Positions 1-10,916 of a stretch of DNA of 64,000 bases are shown one piece after another (the stretch's first letter is position 1; the number at the start of each line of letters is the position of its first letter). The notes beneath the pieces were generated by a model that had not been told where the DNA came from, ran no database searches, and worked only from the letters and a program-made list of their open reading frames with translations. The position numbers were made by a program, and so were the translations under genes. Origin of the DNA: Alnus glutinosa (lineage: Eukaryota > Streptophyta > Magnoliopsida > Fagales > Betulaceae); the NCBI RefSeq assembly GCF_958979055.1, contig NC_084894.1, forward strand, positions 873,001 through 937,000, given 5' to 3'.

Positions 1-678
1 CATTCGAAACCTCACAGGGCATAAACTGAGTTGCCATACTCATACAATGTCGTCAACATGCCCTGACATCTGAACAATTTCTCAGGAAGAATTTAATGTT
101 AATGCCTATTAATGATAAAACCATGTCTTTACACTTTTCACTCAGCCAACAAAACCACATCTTTTTGAACACCTTAAAGTACATCTCCCTCGGGCAGTAA
201 GAAAAAAAAAATACAGAAAACCAAAGAACTCACAAACTACCTGCCTCCTGAAAATGCATTTCTCACATTAGAAAACCGTATTTCCCAAAAAAATGTATCA
301 CTAATCTGTCTAATCTTGTATCCAATCATATCAAAAGACCACAAGATCTTAAAACAATTTCGTAGTTCTGGAATATTACAACAAACCTCATCCCCCCAAA
401 CGAAAAGAAAAGGAAAAAAAAAAACTACCTTACACTGCTGATCATCCTAATCCTTTCACCTTCTCCCGCCCCCCTCAAAAAGATAAAAGCTACAAAAGAA
501 ATGACAAAAGCAGGGGTAAAAAATACCCCCCTTAAATTTGTCAAGGAAAGAAACAACATTGAAACAACAAGCAGATAAATACTTATTTCTCCTGTCAATC
601 AATCCAGCTATTAAAAAAAAACCCTAGTGTTCATACAATTTTTAAATAAAGTTGGAATTAAGTGGGGAAAAAAAAAAC
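1..678 (-). other. HUB2 intron (incomplete, following the last visible exon)
   Basis: AT-rich sequence follows the donor at 678-677. I see no coding exon and no RING-finger codons between here and the left edge. It is read as the start of an intron whose acceptor lies outside the window. Confidence 0.7.
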
Positions 679-3600
679 CTCTCAGAAGCATCCAGTTTGG
701 CCCTTAAATCAGCTATTTCAGCTTCAGCAGCAGAAAGCCTTTGTTGACAAGCAGCCTCAGCTTCATTGGCAGCTTTCACTCTCAACTCTAGACTATGTTC
801 CTCTAAAGCATTTCTTAAAACTTCAGCTTGTGAGTGAGCTCTGCGTTCTGATTCCTTGATTTCCATCAACTCTCTGCAATTCGAAATTTCAAGGTTAAAT
901 TCAAAAGCATTATGAAATGAGGAAAAAAAATAAAATTGAGAATTAACATTGATACCAAAATGTTGACCAAGACAGCTCAATCTGTCATTACATCCTAATG
1001 AGTTGTATGCCAAAATCATACAAATCGTGTAACATCAGATTACCTAACCTCCTATCTATACAAAGACAACATCTCTTTTTATGCAAAATGCATGAGCAAT
1101 CATCATTCTGAGTTTTTACTTGGACATATTGGGAACTAAGAACAGAAAACTAATTAAGATGTAATTTTATCCATTGAACTGATGTCATAACTGAGAGCAG
1201 CAGCAAGAGCACGATGTCCCCATTCCCCAGATTGATACTAAATCCAACATCGATCAGACATTATTTTCATGCATGCAGGGATTCTACAGATTCACTGATT
1301 TGAGAATTTCTTTTATAATAGCGCATATAAGATAGATAATGTCTTCACTCATGGCTAGATCATCCTCTTAACATAACATCAACACAACTGTCCTTAGCAC
1401 AAGGATAAAGAAACAACTTTACAAACATACATACATAACAGCTTTTACTTGTTATGCATGAAACATACGAACACCATCACTTTAACATTTAATGACATAA
1501 ACCACAAGCCATCAGCTTAGAACCTCAATTTACCTGCTGTCATAACTTTCCTGTCCATACATGTCCAAGAAGATTTGCAATTCCAGTTTTTCTTTCTGCA
1601 ACTCTTCAATCTGCAATGTGTTCATCTTTATCAGTTACTAATAAGCTCAGTAATAGTACGGTTTGGAAGAACTTCAAAATCATAACCATAATATTAAAAA
1701 AAAATTGGCACTGATAATGCTAAGCTAAGCTTAAGCACAAATATTTTCATTCAGTATATTCATGATTTACACCAAATTTCATCAGAACAATTTTATTTTA
1801 TATTTATAATTTTTTTTTTCTCGAAATTCTGTCTGACTAAATAGCCTAATCAGAATGTAATCACGTTTCCATGATCATGCAAGTCAGTTATGAACTATAG
1901 CCACAAAATTGCACATGAAGTTGAAGATTCTTCATTGGTGAATCAAACATGAAATTTACTTAAACAGAAAAAAAAGAAGAAGGGAGAAACTTCACTTACC
2001 CCCCCTGATGTTTCATTGCTTTTATAATCACACCCCTAAAGTTTAAGAACTCTCAATGTCAGTATCCAAGTTTAAAAACTTTGCAATGTCACCCCCTACC
2101 ATTAGGGTTTGAGGTTAAATTAGACGGTAAAAAGGTTAAATGTCCCTTATAAGCCTGTAAAAATTACAAAAGTACCCTAATTAAATAATTGATTTTTAAA
2201 GAATAAAAAAACACTAATTCCTAACGGAAGGGTAACATTGCAAAAATTTTAAACTTGGATACCCAACATTGCGAGTTTTTAAACTTTGGGGTGTGATTAT
2301 AAAAGCGACGAAACATCAGGAGGGTAAGTGAACTTTCCCAAAAAGAATCAAACATGAGGCTAAAAAATTAAAAAGTAAATCAAACTATCTATTTAACGAC
2401 AAAGTTTTCCTCCAAACTGGATCGAAGGAAATTCCTCCAACATAATATTTAAAAATTACACGTGTCCCTTGAACGTATAAAAATCACATGCTTTTTTAAT
2501 AGTAAGGACAAAGTTGAAAGAAATTTTATTAAAAAAATATGCATCTCACATGTTATTAAAAAAAAACATGTTTCTCATATGCTAAGGGACACATGTCATT
2601 TTTATAGATTAGGCTAGAAGAAGATCTTCCAAACCAGTTTGGAGGAAATCTTTGTCCTCCATTTAATATGTAATCTAACTGAGTAGGATATAATTTAGAA
2701 GGTTAGATATGACAAGGACGTTTCAGTCAAATTGAGTCTTGGAAAATGAAATTATATTAAACAGCAGGGACGGAAATTTAAAGAATCTGCATGTTATGGG
2801 GGGTACATACAAAATCAATGCACAGAAAGGTATTTAAAAGCAAAATATAATATCAATGCCAAAAAAGAGAAAAGAAAAGTCCTAGTTTCAAATGGTTGAG
2901 AATCTTACTAGTGCCTTAAGAGACTTGATCTCCACCATCTGTTCAGCGCATTTGTCTGCTAAGCTCTGCTTTTCATTAGTCTAAACCAAAAACAAAGGAT
3001 TTGGTAAATTTCAGAAAGAGAGTCTAGTCATAAGAGATAAACAATGACAACACAGACAGTACAAATAAAATGAAAATCTTCAAGATGGTTAGCAATTGCA
3101 TAGATTTTGAAATCCATCCAAAGCTTAAAGAGAATTCGTTATGGTTTATTTACTTATTCAACTATTTTTTAATTTTCCTTTTATTGTTTGGGGTGGATGG
3201 GAGGGGGAAGAACTCTGCCTGTGTCGGGTTCAGTTACCTATCTACACACAATTGTATCCCACGCCCAGAAAGAAAAGAGTTGTGGAAGATTGACAGCCAA
3301 CATACTCCTATAGTCACATTAGCCAAAACCCTTTTCTCCAATTAGGGGGTCAGGGAAGGGACTCAACAACTCCTGTTTTGTGCCTAGTGCCCTTTCCTTA
3401 GTTTATCCTATGCCCCAAAAGTGGAATATTGTGGCAGATTGACAACCAACGGACCCATATTCACATTTTATTTAAAACATACACATTCCAAAAAGAAGAC
3501 AGCCGAAGATGGCGTGGGTAGAAACATCAAAAAGATAAATAAAAGGAGACGGAAGAAGACAGGTTATCTGCCAACATGAAAAGTACAGTGAGATCCTACA

Positions 3601-6600
3601 AATATAAATACTGAAAAAGAAGACAACCAAATATGGTGCAGGCAAAAGCAGTGAGAAAGAACACGATTGTTATGGATTTAACGGGTAATAGATCTAAACA
3701 GGGCCGGATAGTTCAAAAGGATTAAAGTAACAAAGAGTGATTAGAAGAATTCAACTGCATGTCTTCTTCCCAACCAATTCAACTAATTACATATTGGGCA
3801 AGCAGTCTTTCTTAGTCAAAATACACAAATGAGAGATCCATCAGAAAATAATTTTGGGAAAGCAGTTTAATATGAATCAACAATGCTCAACTTGACTTAC
3901 CCTACCATTTTCAAACCACCAAGAACATCAAATATGAGAGAATATGACAAGTAAAAAAGAAACCATCAGGTTTTTTTCTCATTAATCAATAAGCTGCCTT
4001 CAATTAGAGCTGTCCAGAAAATAGGGATAATATAAGAACCAACATCAGTAGATGAGACAACACCTTCCTATTTAGCTGAGCTTTAAGAGACTGGGCTTCC
4101 TCGCGTAAGGACAGCGCTTCATGAGCTGTCTCTTTCCATCGCTTCAATTGAGCTTCCATCATTCCTATTTCTTTAGACAAAGCCGAAGCCATTACATGAA
4201 ACTCTGATTTGATATCATTTCTCCCTGCAGCAGGTAACACGTTTAGAAACCAGAAGCTCCAGTAAACTACCCCCTAAAAATTAATCGAATACGTAATTTG
4301 ACCTGCATCCTGCAGAGCTTCTTCCATTTTAATCTCAAGATCATTTTTGTCAATAACACACTTTTGCAGCTGCAGCTCTAGCTCTTCAATCCTAGATTCA
4401 GCATTATCAATGGCATTCCTCACAGCATCTGCTGATTCTAGTTTTGAAACTACCTCCTTCTCCCTTCTCATGACAAGAGGCCTGTCAGCCTGAAATTATA
4501 ATTTTAAAAAAGACCCCATATAGAACAAGCATAAAACCATGTGCAACGCATAAGACAAGGTAGTTCAACCTGCAGAGAATCTGTCAATACTTTGTAGCGC
4601 TCCACTTCAGTATTCCAATGTTGGAGTTGATCATTTAACAATGAGTATAATCGCGAGGAGCGTACATACTTTTCATCATTCAGCTCATTCTATAAGTATA
4701 CAATATAGAAAGTGAGATTAACGTACATAACCAAATTGCATACACAGTGAGTTTCAGACAAAATGAGAATCAACTATGAAAAATGAACAATTGAAGTTCA
4801 GAAACCTGAAGATCCTGCAATTGCTTTGACAAGATTAGACTCTCTTCCTGTGCATCTTGAAGCTCAGAAAGACGATCTTCAGCCAGTATCTACATTATTT
4901 GTATTAACACATGCTCGGTTAGAGAGAGAGAGAGAGAGAGAGAGGCAAAAGCGCTTCATTTGCATAGCAATACCTTTGCTTCCTCAATGGAGTCCTTCAA
5001 TTCCCGCAACCCCTTCATCCTATCTGCAGACTTTTCAGGTGACAAGTTTCCATTGGCTGTAGCATTTGTTGGGGTATGCATCACGGATGCTACATCCTTT
5101 TGCATTTTAAGATTAATTAGTTTTCTTCTACTCTCTTCAAGTTCAGCCATGCTCTCATCCAGCTCACCTGTCAACATAAACAGAAGATATACATAATCAT
5201 GAGGTGTAATCCACCACGTCTAGTAACTTTTGGCTGTCTAGTTATCTGCCGGCATACCTCCAATGCAAGCTTGACAATTACACAGTTACACAGACGTTGT
5301 AAATGATTTGTGCTACAATATTGTAAAGTAAAATGCAAATATGTTCAGAAAGACCTATCTCAGATACCTGCAAGGCGCTTAATCTCCAATTCATCCACTG
5401 AATGGCTGTTAATGTAATTTTGAATCCTCTCAAAGTATTCTTTATGCTTCAAGTGGAGAATAGCAATCACTTCACGCAGCTTGGTAGCCTCCTCTTTCAT
5501 CATATCATCAATCTTAGACAATTGGATGATAGCATCTGAGAACCCCAAAATATGTTATAATGACAATCACCACAAATTTCATGAAAAAAATAAAAAATAA
5601 AAAATTGCTACTACAAAGGTTAACGAAAGAAAATGACCAAACCAATCATAAGAAACAAATGTAAAGAATGATGAATTAACAATTGGACCTCACATCAAGA
5701 TATCTTCTGACCTTCTGAAGATAGATTTCCATGCAAAGCATGAGCAATGTTTTCAGTTTTTGCCCTCTGACCATCAATGGTATCTTCCAGGAGTTTCAAC
5801 AACTTAATAGTAGATGAATGACGCAGAGCAAGGGCTTCTTCAACATATTTAATGATCTCATCAATACCATTGGCTTCAATAGAATCTCTTTCTAACAGTC
5901 TACAAAGAAACATTTCCTCCGCAGGGCATGAGGGAACTGAACCTAAAATGTACCTCAAGTCAATCAAACCTTATATAACATGAGAGAACTTGAAGTCCAA
6001 TTAAGTAATCATATGAAAGAACAAAGAGAACAGATTGGTATTAAAAATGAAAAAAATTACCCAGAGAATGATCAGCTCGGTCCAGAACTTCTAAAGCAAT
6101 CTGGCCTGCCCCAGCTCGAACTCCAAGAAGAATTAAGTCATCAACCAACTAAACAACAAAATAAAATGAAAAACCTCATTAGGAACTGAAAGGTGATATT
6201 AAGAAAAAGCATAAATAAACATAATAACCAAGACTGACCTGATTCCAGAGTTGGTTCACTACAATTAACATATCATCATATGAACTTTGCTTGTCTCTTA
6301 ATTCTTTAATTCTAGCCTCAAGATCATGCAACTCATGTTTTTTTATGTCTATCTGCTGAAGAAGTTTCTGATTCTGGTTCTGGAGGACTGCAGCATCAAC
6401 CTGAAGAAAGAATATATGATCTTTAGTTATTTTCCTGAAACTATCTCTATCAAGATGACAGAAGCACTCTCTGTAGTATCCACAGGATCAAGTATTACAA
6501 GTCACAGAAAGCTGGAAATACAGAGACCAAGAATTTTCACATTCAAACTACCAAAATAGAATGGGCTAAAACTCAGCAGCTTAAATGCTTCACTTTGTAC

Positions 6601-7936
6601 TGAAAATGTAGTCATCATGGGATTGCTTAAGCAACTCATGTATTGTTGACAGGGTTAATTCGCAAATGTTCCAGAGATAGAGTGCACAGATTTAGGGGGT
6701 TATTGTGTCTTAATTGGGTAGGTGTAGTTGAAAAGTAGAGAGACATCTCTTTACGAATTGTTCATTTTCCACAAAATGAATACTAAAGAAAAGTTGAAAC
6801 CATGTATCTACTCAAGGTTGGATCTATACATTCACATGTATTTGAACTCACACAGATTGCATGTAACATAGCAACCTTAGTGTTCCCTTTGGTTGCCCAG
6901 AAAATCAAGATATTCATAACAAAACGTTTCTGAGAATGAGTTTCCATTTTGATTTACTAGAAGTAAAGCTCACCACATATAATTCATATGTTGCACAATT
7001 TATGGCCAGTCTTTATTTTCCCAAAATCCCAAACAACAAATTACTTGCATTCAAAATTTTCAATTTTCTTCTCTTTTCCTAAGCTTTCCAGCATCCAAAT
7101 GAAGGATGCTTCAACATCACCCCAACAATGTTCCTTACGAGCATTTTCGGTCATGCTTCGATTAAGGATACATCAACCTCAGCACAAATGCACCCAAGCA
7201 CTTATTAGCCCATTTAGCACCATGGAAAAACTTTTTTCCGGAAGCCCTAGCCATTAGAAAACCTTAAATTTAAATTTATTCCCTTTTCCAACACTTCCCC
7301 AGCAACCAAACAGAGCAAAATCCTATGTCAACGAACAGGACCACAAGTTCACCTGAATTGCACCCAATAGCTCTTATTGGAAAATTAAGCATAACTCATC
7401 GAAGACACTTTTTTCATGCCTCAACTAGCCTATTAAGCAAAATGGAAAAAACCTCTTTTCTCAAGCCCCAACTATCAAAAAACCTAAACTTTCAAAATTC
7501 CACTCTTCTTCCCTTTTCCAGCATTTCCCCAGCAACCAAACACAGCATGATCACATGCCAGTTAACACAACCACAAGTTCACTGAATTGCACCCAATTTC
7601 TCTTATTGGGAAATTAAGAAAAATTCAATGAAGAAAGTTTTTTTCTCATGCCTCGACAGTTATCAACTTTTCATCACTGAAAAGCACAATCCAATGAATT
7701 AATATATAACTGAGAAAAACAAAAGCTCAAAACTTTTCGTTCACTCATCATTTTTCTATCTATTTTGTCGGGAATCAAACAGAGAATAAGAATGGAAAGG
7801 AGAGAACGATCAGAAAACGAGGGCTTACGCTTTTATTGTTGGGCGACGAAGGGGTGGAGTTTCGAGCCATGGCGGACGACACCGAGTTCCAATGGGGCCG
7901 CTTCCTCTCGGGCTCATCGGAGTCTGCGTTCTCCAT
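679..7936 (-). CDS. HUB2: HUB2 (BRE1-like 2) E3 ubiquitin ligase, 5' thirteen exons; C-terminus off window
   Basis: This is the nuclear E3 ligase that, with HUB1, mono-ubiquitinates histone H2B. Exons by descending position: 7936-7829, 6400-6239, 6148-6061, 5942-5712, 5535-5368, 5167-4974, 4889-4806, 4689-4570, 4489-4303, 4224-4064, 2980-2909, 1610-1534 and 873-679. All junctions are GT-AG and phases agree, giving 615 codons plus 2 nt. The N-terminus MENADSDEPERKRPHWNS and internal stretches such as IIQLSKIDDMMKEEA and CPAEEMFLCRLL match the plant HUB2 family as I remember it. The product is almost wholly coiled coil. Plant HUB2 is about 900 residues, so roughly 280 residues, including the RING finger, lie left of position 1. 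The start is the first ATG of an open exon in a G/C-richer leader. Exon calls were made by eye; terminal exons and UTRs are not defined. HUB1 is less likely because the N-terminus is HUB2-like. Confidence 0.93.
1982..2339. mobile_element. Foldback (inverted-repeat) element in a HUB2 intron
   Basis: Two arms of about 115 bp face each other. The left arm (1982-2100) reads through CACTTACC, TGATGTTTCATTGC and TTATAATCACACCCC. The right arm (2222-2339) is its reverse complement with scattered mismatches. The centre is AT-rich and has no open frame. This is a non-autonomous MITE or foldback element in the intron between exons 12 and 11 of HUB2. I cannot see a clear target duplication, so the superfamily is not assigned. 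Confidence 0.75.
2398..2656. mobile_element. Short MITE in the same HUB2 intron
   Basis: The ends are near-perfect inverted repeats of 23 bp: GACAAAGTTTTCCTCCAAAC at 2398 and its reverse complement ending at 2656, with one mismatch. The interior is AT-rich, carries further internal inverted stretches and is non-coding. It lies about 60 bp from the foldback element at 1982-2339. Superfamily is uncertain. Confidence 0.72.
7195..7620. repeat. Imperfect tandem duplication in HUB2 intron 1
   Basis: Two copies of about 200 bp (roughly 7195-7395 and 7430-7620) share CCCTTTTCCA, CTTCCCCAGCAACCAAACA, ACCACAAGTTCAC and GAATTGCACCCAAT in the same order. A weaker third copy may start near 6990. The copies lie in the first intron, 200-700 bp downstream of the start codon in gene direction. 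Introns near plant promoters can affect expression, but nothing here proves such a role. Confidence 0.65.
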
Positions 7937-9114
7937 TTTACACTTCTGCAATCGAGGACACCATTAGAGTCCGAAACTTCAAGCTCTGCAGAACCCTAAA
8001 AGGACCAGACGAGAACTTGCTCGAAACGACATCGTACAAAATAGGCCGTGGACTGTGAAGTTTCACTTTCAAGTTTCATATACACCCGAGCCAAGCTGCA
8101 CCGTATTGGAATAAGAGTGTACAACCAAGCATTTATCTTTCTTTTTCTCCTGGCGGATTGCAGCCAAATCACACGTTTATTCCGTTGAGGTGGCAGCATC
8201 TATCAATTTTTAAATTAAAGATAATAAAAAAAAAAAATTAAAGGTCGATGAACACTGCCACATCAATTTAATAAAATGAAAGTGAGATGTGGCTGCAGTA
8301 CTATTACTGATTTTAAAAACGATAAACATGAGAAATATTATATACCATAAATCAAGAGATAATTGTTGATTTGTATCCCATAAATCAAGAGATTTAGATG
8401 ATTTGATTATCTAAAATCAAAGGATATGATTTATATTTGAAATTATTCAAATATTTGTAAAGTTCTATATATAAATAGAGCATTGGGCTCAAATCAAATA
8501 ATCAAGAAAATATGTAGTATATAAGGTTTTAATGTTTGGAAGTAGGTTATAGGTCAATCCACCTTAATCTTTGTGTTTTCTCTATTTCTTTTATCTTTTT
8601 TTATTTTATTATCAGTTTCTATAGCATTTAACGAGATAAAAGAATAAAAATTGGTTCTGTTAGTGTTTTTTTTTTTTTTTTTTTTTTTTTCCTCGAAATA
8701 AAAATATTAACAAATAATTCAAACATAAAACACTCCTAAAATTTAAATAAACAATTTTTTATTTATTTTTTTTTATTTTTTTTTTTGGGATGAATCAAAT
8801 CTCTTATAACCAAACAAAGAAACAACATACACTTCACAGGAAAATTTAAATAAACATCTTTCACATTTATATCGTATCAAAACACCTTTTCAAATTAAAA
8901 ACACATTAACAACAAAAACAAGAGTTTGTGCATTCTAATTATAATTAATGGCGATCCATATAAGAGGATATCTTGAATATTTAAGTGATCACATCATTGC
9001 AAATCAAAGTGGGATCGATCCCATGCACGAATCTTATACTTTTGTACACAATTCCTAATCACATTTTTTTTTCTTGTTCATGATCTTCTCCCTTTCCGTG
9101 TATATATAGATGGA
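7937..9114. other. Intergenic: HUB2 5' flank and DUF716 gene 3' flank
   Basis: The HUB2 leader runs upstream from 7937, probably for 100-200 bp. The rest is AT-rich with T-runs at about 8667-8690 and 8755-8786. I see no gene or clear repeat element here. Confidence 0.6.
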
Positions 9115-10044
9115 TTAAAAGGCTTTTCCCAATTCAATAAAGCTGATTGAATTTCCAAGTTTGGTTTTCTTTTGGGATTCAAGATCATCAGAATCTTTTT
9201 CTTGCTCCTCTTCCTTTGTCAGCACTGAAACATACTGCACCTTTTCGCCCTCAGCTTTAACCAAAACCAAATAGAAGCACACTACAAAAATGGTGATTGA
9301 AATCAAGAACCAGCTAAATTGAATGTTTATCAACGATATAGCGCGATGAAGAGATTCTTCCCCGGAGCACCTGACCATTTTCCGACCATCTTCGACGTGC
9401 ATGAAGCAACCTTTAGGAATCAATTCTGGCGTCCAAAGCATTATCCCCGTGACAATAAACCAAACACCTTGGAATAATATGCTGGCTGACCTTACAAAGC
9501 TGATCAAGAAACTCCGAGGAAAACCAATTCCCATAAGAGTGGTGGCCAAAGAAACAGCAACAACAAATTGTAGAAGCAAGTGGTATTGGCCTTCCGGGCC
9601 CATTTGGTCGGTTGAGTGAAGGTGAAAAAGAAGAAGCTCTTGTGCAAAGGATATGGCGCCAAGCAGTAGGGTTAGCCCATATTGAGCTTTTGTGACGATT
9701 CGATGATGTCGATCGAGAAGTATAGCGAACGCGGCGTAGACGAGTAAAGTCATTGAGATGGAGGAGTGCTCGAAGTTACGGAGATGGTGGAAGGGGATGG
9801 TTCCGTCCGGGTCGAGCGGTTGGTGGCGGTCCGGGCCGATGAAGAGCTCGACGGCTATGGAGGCGCAGCTGCCTGCCATGATGAAGAAGAGCTCCAAGTA
9901 CTTGAATTTGGAGGTGGGAAACCATGGAGGAGAGATATAAGAAGTTGGGTGCTGAGCATGGAGCTTGATATGGTTAAAGAGGTGCCATAAACCGATGACA
10001 AAGAAGCCAATGCCTGGTGCAACATGTCCCGCCAAACTCCCCAT
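9115..10044 (-). CDS. DUF716/TMEM45-family multi-pass membrane protein, copy 1
   Basis: Single-exon frame of 309 residues. It starts MGSLAGHVAPGIGFFVIGLW and has about seven hydrophobic segments, near residues 8-28, 47-68, 95-113, 121-141, 155-175, 180-204 and 232-260. Polar motifs typical of the plant DUF716 (TMEM45-like) family are present: WHLFNHIKLH, RNFEHSSISMTL and LLFHLHS followed by MGPEGQYH. The C-terminus is a short charged tail (EEEQEKDSDD). The biochemical function of plant members is not established; some relatives are reported to respond to virus infection or stress. It is a close paralogue of the gene at 19,870-20,826 on the same strand. The copies differ mainly in the C-terminal tail, where this one stops after GKAF. 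Confidence 0.9.
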   Translation of the reverse strand: MGSLAGHVAPGIGFFVIGLWHLFNHIKLHAQHPTSYISPPWFPTSKFKYLELFFIMAGSCASIAVELFIGPDRHQPLDPDGTIPFHHLRNFEHSSISMTLLVYAAFAILLDRHHRIVTKAQYGLTLLLGAISFAQELLLFHLHSTDQMGPEGQYHLLLQFVVAVSLATTLMGIGFPRSFLISFVRSASILFQGVWFIVTGIMLWTPELIPKGCFMHVEDGRKMVRCSGEESLHRAISLINIQFSWFLISITIFVVCFYLVLVKAEGEKVQYVSVLTKEEEQEKDSDDLESQKKTKLGNSISFIELGKAF

Positions 10045-10833
10045 GTTTTTGTGACAAACTGATCTTCTTGTTTGGTTGTTTTGTCCTTGGAGGGAGAGGA
10101 AAAGAGGGGTGGTTTTCAGTTGTTGCTGAGAGTGAAGAGGGAATTAGCACAAACTGAGAGAGGCGCGTAGAAGGATTGGGGGAAAGTGAGGATTTTAAAG
10201 AGGGGTTGGGGTTGATAAACTTGATATTGCAGAGGAAATGAAACAGACATGATCAGTCATCTTACGATCAGGATTTAATTAATGTTATTGTATCTAACAG
10301 TGTAGATGATGCCAATAATAAATATATTGGCACGCAATTCAAAAAATTTAATTAATGTAACACGTACAATTAATTTACACTGTACCATTAGATACAACAA
10401 AATCAAATCATAACTATGAAATGAATCATTTTCAAAGCCGGCATTGAGAAAGGTGTAATTAGATCCGTTGATAAGGTGCTTTTACACCTCATAGTCTTCA
10501 ACTTTGATTTATCAGTTTTATTGTGTAATTGCATATTTACTTGGCCATATTTAAGCATTAAATTTTATGACATAATAAATGAAAATTGTGATAGGATAAA
10601 ATATAAATTTTTTTTTTTTTGGATGCTCTAGAGTTTTTTAGGACCTCTATCTTATAGAATTTTGTTACCTCATCTCTATTTTTAAATTTGTCTCTCTACA
10701 TTAGTACTTGTTATATGTTAAGATTTAAATTTTAAGTGGTATATTATGTGTGTAATAAATACTGTGGTGTGTAGTAAGATTTGAATCAACAAATAATAAT
10801 TAAAATTTAAAGAATTTTTTAAAAGTTCTTAAA

Positions 10834-10916
<83 letters not shown>

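Noticed and set aside
3070-3345. 91-codon plus-strand frame in a HUB2 intron
   Set aside because: It has no domain, low complexity and lies in an intron on the opposite strand. Chance is the simpler explanation.
4826-5196. Plus-strand frames over HUB2 exons 6 and 7
   Set aside because: They are antisense to confirmed exons. The Arg-Glu run derives from a (GA)n intronic repeat at 4920-4944.
9401-9990. Plus-strand frames across the DUF716 gene
   Set aside because: They are shadows of the minus-strand coding sequence.
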